Positions 30,964-64,000 of a DNA stretch of 64,000 nt are shown one piece after another. The notes beneath the pieces were generated by a model. It was not told the origin of the DNA and did no database searches. It was given only the letters and a program-made list of their open reading frames with translations. Location: NCBI RefSeq assembly GCF_037975245.1, contig NC_092573.1, positions 8,462,501-8,526,500 of the forward strand, in the 5' to 3' direction. The first letter of the stretch is position 1; each line of letters begins with the position of its first letter. Origin of the DNA: Apostichopus japonicus (lineage: Eukaryota; Echinodermata; Holothuroidea; Aspidochirotida; Stichopodidae). Position numbers and translations under genes: made by a program.

Positions 30964-31466
30964 ATATCCTGTGACCAAATATATTATGGTAAGTTAGGAT
31001 ACAGGACATTTCAAGATGTTACCATAGCAACAGAAAAGTCAGACCAGCTTGAAGTTAACTACGGCAAATTATCTCAATACGCTTTTAACACGATGCAAGT
31101 CAAAAGTCTAACATATTGATGAAACTAGTAACTCCTTTTATGTTTTTGAGATCATTCAGCTTAGCTGTTATTCTGTGTCCAATATAAACAATGAAGAATT
31201 TTTCTTTCTGTGGATTTCTTTTGGTGCATGCAGTTCTTGAAGAATTCCTAGGAAAAAGCCCGCTTGAATTTCAGAAGCATTCCACTCATTGATCATTAAA
31301 TAGAATGTGCCATATTATGTAAAATATTGATGTAATTCCTAAGTAACACATTACAGACGTTAGGGTTTATTATAATGAGGAGAGGAATTAATTTGATAAT
31401 GAGTAGAATTTGCTAGTTCAAAGTTTAGACTTCATCTATGTACCACCCGATCCATGCTCCCATTGT

Positions 31467-31840
31467 TTATACAGCAGAAATGATTTGACTTTGTCAGTTC
31501 CATGTTTTGATCAGTAGCATAAGAAGCTTCTTTGCACAGCAGTTAAAAAACTTGATCAGTTCACAGGTAAGGAAGCTGAAACGGTGCAGTTCAGGTTGTA
31601 TTTTAATACCAATTCAATTCACATTTTTTAGGATTGATCTTACTCTCAATACGGATCATCAATTAAAGTGACTGGACTAATGAGTCTACACTTAGGCTAT
31701 TTATAATTAAGGTTAGTAGTTTATACAGCAGAAATTATTTGACTTTGTCAGTTCCATGTTTTGATCAGTAGCATAAGAAGCTTCTTTGCACAGCAGTTAA
31801 AAAACTAGAACAGTTCACAGATAGGGAAGCTGAAAATGTG
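31467..31840 (+). repeat. Direct repeat pair of about 118 bp, 254 bp apart
   Basis: Copies at about 31467-31582 and 31721-31838 share tttatacagcagaaat, gttttgatcagtagcataag and ttctttgcacagcag with about 93% identity by eye. They lie downstream of NBAS, in its 3' UTR or intergenic DNA. From 31841 to about 33430 I see only AT-rich unique sequence. Confidence 0.85.
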
Positions 31841-33766
31841 AGTGCAATAGTTTGGGAAAAGGCTTTTTCATTTTTTTTCTTGCCTGGCTTTTTGTCAGTC
31901 TGCATTTCTTTCAGAAACCAGTATCGGTTCTATGTAAAACTGCTGTGTCTTGTTATTGAACTGTAAAGAAAAGTTTGCATCAAGAATGAAAGGTCAACTC
32001 ATCCTTGGAAAACCTTGAAAGTCTAACTCTGGGATAAAGTTAATTTCTCTTCTTTATCTAGTGGGGGATGCGCTTACTTCCATCAATATTTGAAACTGTC
32101 TGATATTAAAGAAATTAATAGCAAGGCAGTTTGGTGGCTTCACTAGTCATGTTTTATATTTGCAATATGAACTATTTTTAATTCAATTTCTTGAATGACA
32201 TGAAACCCTTTGAAAGTGTGTTAGCAACAAATTTTGTTTATCAAATGGAATAATTGGTGACTTGTTTATGTTAAAATATTCATTCGGTGAGAATATCTAG
32301 GCAAGTATATCGCCTCCATCAATTGAACAAAAAAAGAACTTGTTTTGATGTAAATAATATATTTAACTTTAATATAAAAACCGCTGAAAATTAGCAACCA
32401 TGCATATTAAACCCATCTGCTTTAAAATAAGTCCCCAAGTGCAGAATGAATAATTTATGAGTAATAACAGTTTTATTGCATCGTTTTGTGAATCTTCCGA
32501 AAGCTTTACTTAATGTATGTCTTGTTGACTACAGCTTCTGCCCAAGTTGCTATGAAATTCTTTGCTATCCATGAACTTTAGATACACATTGGTTTTAAAT
32601 GTCATGTTATTGATACGGTATCTGTCTTTATAAACTCTGTGAGGAACTTGATATTTTACCCTCGGAGGTGGTTTTGAACGATATCACCTAATGAAGGGAG
32701 AAATCCCTTTTTTGTTTTTTTGCCAGAGGCTTAATTTAAAGGTTACACATATGGATGTTTATATTGTGCATCCTATGTAGGACAGTTAAGCCAGCCTGTA
32801 TTAATTACAAAAGTGCTGTGACATCATAGATGATTTAGTACATTCATTATTGGACAGAATATTATAATGCAACGATCATACGTGACTTTTAAACTTCCGA
32901 AATGAGAATATAAACTTTGCTCTCCTATGAAAATCTGACAGTTAGCAGATGCTATCATATCTCTGTGGAAATTTATTACATTTTTTGTACTGTTGATCTG
33001 TAGCGACTTTTCCTAATTCTTGCCATCATGTTGCGAAGTCAGTTAATGGTTGTTAACAGTGTGCAGCTACTGTATGTATCATACTGTGCTATGTAAGGCT
33101 ATGCTTTGTCCTCTATCTAGATATAAAAGTCATCCACAGTGATCTGTAATTGTCAAAGAACTATTATACTAAATGCACAGAAAGTACAAGGTTTGCTTTA
33201 ACTCTCTTCCACTTAAGAATTCTTCTAATCAAGCTATGAGAAAGATTTATCATTTATTAATTTTGATTGTCCTAAGATGCTACTACACAGTTGGTCAAAC
33301 AAGAGATTAAAGTTTATGCCAGTGATTTTGTCTCTCGTTTCATTTTTTTTTGTAATCTCTCTCAAGAACATAAATTAATGATTTGAACACTCAGTTTATA
33401 GAGATTCTTTCTGCTAATTGTGGCATAGAGACTGTTATGGGCATGTTTTACCCTCTTGCATATTCACAACTGCATTTACTGATGACATCTCTACGTCATC
33501 GCCCTCGTAACAGTCCACGCTAGTACCGCGTCCTGACACCAGTCAGAGGTTTATACACCGTTGTTGGGGAATCATCGCCTCTCACCCCGTTCCAATAGCA
33601 CGGTTCTTTGTTGTCTTGCCGTAACAATGCGTTACCTGTTTTATTCCTATCATTACTACATTCTGTTTTGACTGAAGGATCTTCAAGTCTTTAGCAACTT
33701 TCCATTTATCTAATTATCTTCACTTCTACTACGAAATGAACTTTCCCTTTTCCATACCATATTTGA

Positions 33767-33955
33767 CTTCCATCCAGTGAATTGAAGCGGATCCCTTTAC
33801 AACTAGTACAACTGTCCTTGGATGAACTTTTAATCATTTATGAATTCCGCGACGCGCCTTTTGATGAAGCACTCTTTATCGAATCGTTGCAAAGGCCCAG
33901 CTCTACTACACCATCGAGTTCATCAACTTCAGACCCAGTCTTAATAGATAAGTAA
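33767..33955 (+). other. Unassigned 62-codon open stretch after a splice-acceptor-like site
   Basis: An open frame without ATG, ending TAA at 33953-33955, that reads like protein (LDELLIIYEFRDAPFDEALF) with a Ser/Thr-rich tail. It follows catccag at 33771-33777, so it could be a terminal exon or a transposon fragment. The surrounding 33480-33960 block is richer in CpG than its neighbours. I do not recognise the family. Confidence 0.25.
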
Positions 33956-34468
33956 TTTCTTTCTATCTAGCACCTTAAGTTAACTATCTTTGTTATTCAC
34001 TTATTTGTACCATTCCCCCATTATTATCCTTATTATTTGTAGAATATAGAAATATTATTATTCAAAATACCATTCGAAACCTCGTCCATCTTTTCTTTTA
34101 TGGGTTAACACCCTTGGAAACTCTTTCTGCCAGATACAAATTATTTACATGTTGTTTCCGTAACAGAGACATACAGACCTCTTCTCACCCTTGACTCCTG
34201 TTCCTTCTGTACGACACGCCTCATTATTAAAAGGTCTATGGACACCTATGGACAATATTGTCCTAATCACTATATTTGGCATTAGAAATCATGAAAGTAG
34301 CTGCAACTCTCATTAAAATTGATCAAAGATAAACCATTTTACAAGTCTTTTCTCAAGTCTAGTTTATTTTATGAATAAAGATTTATAGCTAATTATGCAA
34401 ACTGATGGAGTGACTGCCTAATTTTCTGTTATGTTATCCCTCTGTTTTCACAACCTTCATTTCAGGGA

Positions 34469-34476
34469 CACTGAAC
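34469..34476 (+). repeat. 8-bp target duplication, left (outer element)
   Basis: CACTGAAC immediately before the outer element, repeated exactly at 35526-35533. Confidence 0.9.
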
Positions 34477-35525
34477 CAAGGGCGGCGGAACCGGGGGGGC
34501 ACAGGGGGCACGTGCCCCCCCCACTTTTTTCCTCAGGTTAAAAATGTGCCCTTTTTCTACAAAAAAATTCTAAATAAAAAAGAGTTTACAAAGCGAAACC
34601 CACGTCGATTGAAATATTTCGGGAAGTTTTATATGTTTACTACCATAGGCGTAGGAGCCCAATTTGATTTAGGGAGCTGTAATGAATTGCCCGGAAAATA
34701 TCCCCAATTTTTTTCGCGCGCTCCGCGCGCGTTCAACATGTAAATGTGCATATCATATAGGCATGCGTCGGTTATTACATCGCATGCCAATAACATACAA
34801 TCATTCGCCGTGTTATTCCATATTGGTTATAATTATTGGGAAAGTCGTTACAATAATCATGATTATAATAATATCAGTTTAACAATTGAAAAACACATAG
34901 CAAATTATTTTTCTTTCAGTACGGTAGGTGCCCGAAAAATTCTCAGCATATTCCCCGAATTTTCACAAAAACTTTTGGTTGGGGGCTGCAGCCCCCTCCC
35001 CCACCGCCTCCTACGCCTATGTTTACTACCACAAGGCTTCTAACATTCTGGTGAGTGCCATTATGCATATTCAATTTGCCAAAAAATCCTAATGCATTTC
35101 CAAAAAGCATTTTTTTTATTACATTGTGACTTTGTAATAAGCAGAAGCCATTTATAACCTACTATGAGTATAGTTTTAATATCCCATAACATACCCCATA
35201 CTTTCGTATTTTAACATATTTCATTTGCTTTCATGCATGTATCGACCGCGTGTGCAGGACTTTTTAATGATTTCAACTCATTTTGTCTCGAAAGAAAACT
35301 TTTTCCTTGTTTCCCAATTTGCACATTGGATATTGTAGTGCTAGTATGCATTGTTTCCTTGAGGGGGGGGGGCGTTGATGGAGTGATGTGTATACGCAAA
35401 TAAGATAATACAATAAGAGTTATAAAGGGTAATAAATATCAGGCTGCATCAGTCCAATCGAATTTCTGCAAAGTGCCCTTCGACGTTGGTGCCCCCCCAG
35501 ATTAAAAGTGCTTCCGCCGCCCTTG
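34477..35525. mobile_element. Non-autonomous hAT-like element (outer), interrupted
   Basis: Terminal inverted repeats CAAGGGCGGCGGAA and TTCCGCCGCCCTTG, with G-rich subterminal DNA (gggggggcac near each end) and perfect 8-bp flanking duplications CACTGAAC. An 8-bp duplication and CA-starting ends fit the hAT superfamily. No transposase frame is present. It is 1,049 bp including a nested 378-bp element; about 663 bp without it and its duplicated target. Confidence 0.88.
34644..35021. mobile_element. Non-autonomous hAT-like element (inner), nested
   Basis: Terminal inverted repeats CATAGGCGTAGGAG and CTCCTACGCCTATG, flanked by perfect 8-bp duplications TTTACTAC (34636-34643 and 35022-35029). 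It contains a CpG palindrome cgcgcgctccgcgcgcg near 34715 and gggggctgcagccccc near the right end. No coding capacity. Inserted into the outer element, so it is the younger event. Confidence 0.9.
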
Positions 35526-35533
35526 CACTGAAC
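35526..35533 (+). repeat. 8-bp target duplication, right (outer element)
   Basis: CACTGAAC, exact copy of 34469-34476. The next 1.5 kb (35534-37080) is AT-rich DNA in which I recognise nothing beyond short AATT runs near 36018. Confidence 0.9.
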
Positions 35534-37084
35534 ACAGGTTTGTGGCCTAAGAAGATTTTGTAAAATATTTTATTATCTTCTTTGAAAAGAGGAACATCAC
35601 GATATTCATAGATATACAGTATGTGGGCTTGTAGTTAGGGGGTAACTCATTAAAGGGCTAAAATAAGAAATTTGTATGAACGTTGCACATATTTATGAGG
35701 TTCCCCAGATTTATCAAAAACTTTCAAATGTGTATATCTTGGAAATGAAAAGAGCTTTCCACAAAATGTCAACAGATTTTGAATAAGATTATCACACACA
35801 ACTAATGTACTGAAGATGGGGCAAACTGGCTAGGTGTCCGAAGTACTTAAAGTCCCTTCCACACTGCTCATTCTTAAATTAAGACAATGCAAGAGAAAAA
35901 GCAATAATAAAACTATAAACCCATGCTTTTTTTTCAGACCATAGAATGTATTTTTTTCAAAGCTTTGCTTCAAGGTGATCTCTGTGAATATATCACTGTG
36001 TTTTGGTGCTCTATGTAATTAATTAATTAATTAATATGCAAGGTCTATAGATAACTATACTCACTGAAACTTATTTACAACGATGTACATGAAAAGAGAG
36101 AAAGAATGGCACGCACAAAATATAACACCATTTCAATGATAAAATCAGAAGACAGAATATTTTATCACTATCATTAGAAATTATTAAATTATTTTTACAC
36201 ATAAATTGCCTTAAATAATCTATCTTTAAAAGAGTTAGTAATAATATATTATAATTTTTAAAGATGAATATGTAACAGTCTAGATTACATGACATGATTG
36301 TGCATCTCAAATGTGTGGGTACATTAAAAGAATCGCCATTTCTCTCTATCCTTATCTGAGTTGGAATGCCATTTTTAAATTGTACTTTTTGAGATGTACT
36401 GTGATTTCGCTATACCATCTAAAATATGACCTAAATAGTGGTTTTGGCTTGTTTATAAAGAACACTTTGGGATTTCTGGCTGTCTATCTGACTTTTCTTG
36501 ACGAGTAGACACATTACAAGTAAAATAATGTTTTCACACTTTGGTATTAAAATGGTGTTTGTACCCTCATGACTAAATCCTTGGTAAAAGTCTAATAAAT
36601 CTTCTGGAGTTTCTTTGGAGTGAGCTGAAGATATATGAGCACAAAATATATATTTTTCAACTGAGTTTGATTTATGAATTCGAACAATCTGACAAATATA
36701 TTTCGAGAGTATTTGGAGTAAACTGAGTTGAAGTATATAATATACACACCATAAAATGACATCACTCAAAATAGGCAGTAATTAAAAAATAAATTCTATC
36801 TTGAAAGTTAATTATTCACTTGCAAACAAACAAACAAAACTAATCTTTTAATTCTAATCACCTGATTTCAACTTCCCATTAACCCCTGTAAACAAAGAAA
36901 CTAAATATTATTACAAAATAATATAAATAAATAAATGTCATCATTTTAGCAGTTGAGGCTCTAGGCAGGATGATTTTCTTGTTCTGTGAGCTGGTATTTC
37001 TCTGATGGCAGTATTTCCTACAGCAAGATGCACAACTAGGACATGACAAGTACAGTGCGACAGAAGTCATAACAGTACCCCTGA

Positions 37085-38880
37085 AGAGCAGTGAAAACCA
37101 AGCTGCCATGAAACTATATTTCATCATGAGTTCAGTACTAGTCGCTGAGTATAAAACACTCACTACTTAAACTATAACTGAACAGTAACCCCATATGATA
37201 ACACATATGATCCTCACTGAATAACAGTGAAAACTGAGCTGCCCTTAGCTATATTTCATGATTTAAGTACTAGCCACTGAGTGCCGAATTGGGGTCCCAA
37301 ACAGAGTACCCCATATGTTAGCACTCATCCTCACTGAGTAACAGTGAAAACTATGCTGAACTCGACTGTTTTCATCAGTTCAGTTCTGGTCACCGAGTAC
37401 CAAACACTCCCTACTGAACTCAACAGCAACCTCGTACATTAACACTCTTCTCACTGAGTAACATTGAAAACTATGCTGCACTCGACAGTTTTCATCAGTT
37501 CAGTTCTGGTCACCGAGTACCAAACTCTTACTACTGAACTCAACAGCAACCCAATAGGTTAACACTCCTCACTGAGTAGCAATGAAAACTGAGCTGCACT
37601 CGACTGTTTTCATCAGTTCAGTTCTGGTCACCGAGTACCAAACTCTTACTGCTGAACTCAACAGTAACCCCATATGTTAACAATATCTCCTCACTGAGTA
37701 GCAAGATGAAAGCTGAGCTGCACTCGACTGTTTTCATCAGTTCAGTTCTGGTCACCGAGTACCAAACTCTTACTGCTGAACTCAACAGTAACCCCATATG
37801 TTAACAATATCTCCTCACTGAGTAGCAAGATGAAAGCTGAGCTGCACTCGACTGTTTTCATCAGTTCAGTACTGGTCACCGAGTACCAAACACTCCCTAC
37901 TGAACTCAACAGCAACCTCGTACATTAACACTCTTCTCACTGAGTAACATTGAAAACTATGCTGCACTCGACAGTTTTCATCAGTTCAGTTCTGGTCACC
38001 GAGTACCAAACTCTTACTACTGAACTCAACAGCAACCCAATAGGTTAACACTCCTCACTGAGTAGCAATGAAAACTGAGCTGCACTCGACTGTTTTCATC
38101 AGTTCAGTTCTGGTCACCGAGTACCAAACTCTTACTGCTGAACTCAACAGTAACCCCATATGTTAACAATATCTCCTCACTGAGTAGCAAGATGAAAGCT
38201 GAGCTGCACTCGACTGTTTTCATCAGTTCAGTTCTGGTCACCGAGTACCAAACTCTTACTGCTGAACTCAACAGTAACCCCATATGTTAACAATATCTCC
38301 TCACTGAGTAGCAAGATGAAAGCTGAGCTGCACTCGACTGTTTTCATCAGTTCAGTACTGGTCACCGAGTACCAAACACTCCCTACTGAACTCAACAGCA
38401 ACCTCGTACATTAACACTCTTCTCACTGAGTAACATTGAAAACTATGCTGCACTCGACAGTTTTCATCAGTTCAGTTCTGGTCACCGAGTACCAAACTCT
38501 TACTACTGAACTCAACAGCAACCCAATAGGTTAACACTCCTCACTGAGTAGCAATGAAAACTGAGCTGCACTCGACTGTTTTCCTCAGTTCAGTTCTGGT
38601 CACCGAGTACCAAACTCTTACTGCTGAACTCAACAGTAACCCCATATGTTAACAATATCTCCTCACTGAGTAGCAAGATGAAAGCTGAGCTGCACTCGAC
38701 TGTTTTCATCAGTTCAGTTCTGGTCACCGAGTACCAAACTCTTACTGCTGAACTCAACAGTAACCCCATATGTTAACAATATCTCCTCACTGAGTAGCAA
38801 GATGAAAGCTGAGCTGCACTCGACTGTTTTCATCAGTTCAGTACTGGTCACCAAGTACCAAACTGACTACCAAACTCTTA
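37085..38880 (+). repeat. Satellite array with 486-bp higher-order repeat
   Basis: Monomers of 118-124 bp share cactgagta, ttttcatcagttcagt and ctggtcaccgagtaccaaac. Using ttcatcagtt as anchor (37371, 37491, 37609, 37733, 37857 and so on) the monomer lengths are 120, 118, 124, 124, and this order repeats three times, giving a 486-bp higher-order unit nearly identical between copies. The left edge (37085-37370) consists of diverged monomers and the last unit decays after 38860. Each monomer has an AGTTCAGT/ACTGAACT inverted pair. Confidence 0.95.
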
Positions 38881-39285
38881 CTACTGAAACTGTAAAAGCT
38901 TAACTGTACTGTATGTATTACATACTTTAAACATTTCTGAATCCATTTTGCCTCGAACTGTGAAATTGTTGTTTTGATTACTGTTTGAATATTCAAATAA
39001 ATCATTCCTAAGTTTTTGACAGGGCATAATTGATTTCATACCACGCTCAGATATGGATTAAGTAAATTGTTTACACATATGCAGAGTGTATAAGGTGAGG
39101 TAACCAAATCGCATCTTCTTGCACTTTACATATGAATGCCCCAAATTTGAAGAATACTTAAAGTTAATTCTCTGTTATATATCATTTGCAATGCCTCAAT
39201 TAAGCTGAAAGTTTTGCAATGATTAAAATATCCCCCTCATTTCATTCAATGGCCAAGATCTAGCATTTCACCATTTTTTAGTTAA

Positions 39286-39291
39286 TTTATT
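39286..39291 (-). promoter_or_regulatory. Candidate poly(A) signal of PDE8
   Basis: AATAAA on the minus strand about 1.15 kb past the PDE8 stop, the first canonical hexamer I find on that strand. The stretch 38881-40440 otherwise holds nothing recognised and may be largely PDE8 3' UTR. Confidence 0.3.
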
Positions 39292-40440
39292 TGTTTCTTC
39301 TTTTTCTTGACATTATACCTAGGTCCAACCTGAGTAAAATTTTATAGGATTGTCACAATTGTGTACTCATGAATATACATGTACCGAAATATCAATTTTC
39401 TGAATATTCATGTCAGGACTTCTCAACTACTAATAATATATCCCACATCAGTTTCCATGACATGAGCTCTCACTGGTGTCATATGATATACCAGATTGAT
39501 ACCAAAAGTTTATCTGCTATGGAATTGCCAAATGTAATAGTCACCAAAATGGTCACCGAACATTGAAACACCGCTCTTTTGTGATATTTTCAGGACCGGC
39601 CATTTGTCACAACGAACGTACGTTATAATTACGAGTAATTGGAAACCCACCGAACATCAAACAGATGCCTTTGTCATAGTCATTGTACATGATATTTCAT
39701 TCGCTATAAAAAATAATGCAGATATGCACGTTTCAAAAAAACAAAAAAGTCAGCCCAAAATTCGTGAGCTTCACAAATACTGCTAGGTAATGAAAAGCTG
39801 AAAATAACAAATTGACCGAGTATGTACAGAAATGTGGATGGACTGTGAACGAGTACTATACAAAATAAAAAGAATTGATAAATTAACAAGCACGAACACA
39901 GTCTCACACACAAAGTGAAACAACAGATGTATAAGGTGTGTAAAAAATATAGCCTCCACGTGTAACGAGGTATCCTTTGAAAACTCAGGTTTCTACACTT
40001 ACTGGGTGCAGTGACCTTTAAATAATGGCGGAACAAGAATTCGGTCCTTTCCTTGGGCCCTTTGATCACTTTCATATGCTTCCAAGTGCAATATAGTCCA
40101 CATACTTTGTTCCAACACACTGGTCTCTGTCAGTTATTTGGCAAGTGCAAAAAGACGGATTAGACAATGCCTGTTAAAAGCAAAGCTGCATGAATCCTTT
40201 GCACCGTTACCGTAGCTCAACTTCTCTCGTTCTCTCGTCTCGACTATCATAAAAGTTTCTCTCCCTAGTAAACTACCGAGTTCATATCTTGCAAGAATCC
40301 AATTGTTGCATGCTGCCAACCATCCCAGCTGAAAAGACAAACCTGACACTCTTTTGATGAAAACCACCAACCCTGCTCTTAAGATATTTGCTTAAGATGC
40401 ACTCAGCGACAACGAGCTGCCCGTCCGGAGGTTCAAACGA

Positions 40441-63531
<23,091 letters not shown>

Positions 63532-64000
63532 CTGATATTAAATGCTGCAGGCCGAGTGACGTCAATCCATTGATGGTGATATTATCGCAAGGACAAACAG
63601 TCTTAGTAAACCTATCCCATAGGAGAAAACTACTAGCCAATATCTTTTTTTTTGCTGCTACGAAATAGTCGCTGAGTTAACCAAATTAAAGGTTTTGTTC
63701 TTGATCAATATTGAAAGCGAGCAGAGATCTCATTTGGGTTTCACACCCCAATTCAGGAAAGGAGAATTTATTTCCTTTGGTGACAGATGTGTACCATTTA
63801 ATTTACAGAGCTGAGAAATGTCCTCAGGGTGTGGAAAAAGATAGACCCTTTGTCACCGACACAGAATAATTCTACTTTAATGGCTTAATTCTCCCAGTTA
63901 CCCATTTTCATACTATATTAATGACTATAGAATAGGACAGATTGTATCTTACATAGGTATGAAGACATTCAATACATTGTTGAAGTGTTATAGTGTTAAA

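Noticed and set aside
36879-37163. 94-codon minus-strand open frame, partly hydrophobic
   Set aside because: Its start lies in the diverged edge of the satellite array and its end in AT-rich DNA; composition explains it.

Overview
This is 64 kb of AT-rich, intron-rich animal nuclear DNA. Two conserved genes lie tail to tail. Both were recognised by translating GT-AG bounded exons and comparing them with human NBAS and PDE8 proteins as I remember them. No search was run. The short introns (about 0.2-3.4 kb), the dense simple and tandem repeats, and repeat families typical of marine invertebrates suggest a deuterostome invertebrate, perhaps an echinoderm. That placement is inference.

Region 1 (353-30766, + strand) holds the 3' part of an NBAS (neuroblastoma-amplified sequence) homologue. 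I place 36 exons that join in one reading frame for exactly 1,681 codons including the stop, about the last 70% of a protein that is about 2,370 residues in human. NBAS is the large subunit of the NRZ/Dsl1 tether (NBAS-RINT1-ZW10) at the ER, which captures COPI vesicles in Golgi-to-ER transport. The introns carry a hammerhead-like/Penelope-like relic, a foldback MITE, a terminal-inverted-repeat element filled with a 70-bp array, a minisatellite that copies a splice donor, LINE and SINE-type tails, and several duplications.

Region 2 (30767-40440) is intergenic or 3' UTR. It contains two nested hAT-like elements, each with a perfect 8-bp target duplication, and a 1.5-kb satellite with a clear four-monomer higher-order repeat of 486 bp.

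Region 3 (40441-63531, - strand) holds the 3' part of a PDE8 high-affinity cAMP phosphodiesterase. Fourteen exons encode 565 residues: part of the PAS domain, the linker with two PKA-type sites, the complete catalytic domain and the stop. Its introns hold two long polypurine tracts (one starts within about 10 bp of a splice donor), arrays carrying DR1 nuclear-receptor motifs, a full-length tRNA-derived SINE with target duplications, and a CpG-rich non-coding block.

The two genes share no known pathway and their adjacency looks incidental. I saw no rRNA gene, intact tRNA gene, CRISPR array or bacterial-type gene system. The most unusual content is structural: repeats that have copied splice sites, the higher-order satellite, the nested transposons, and an expanded 11-residue repeat in NBAS.
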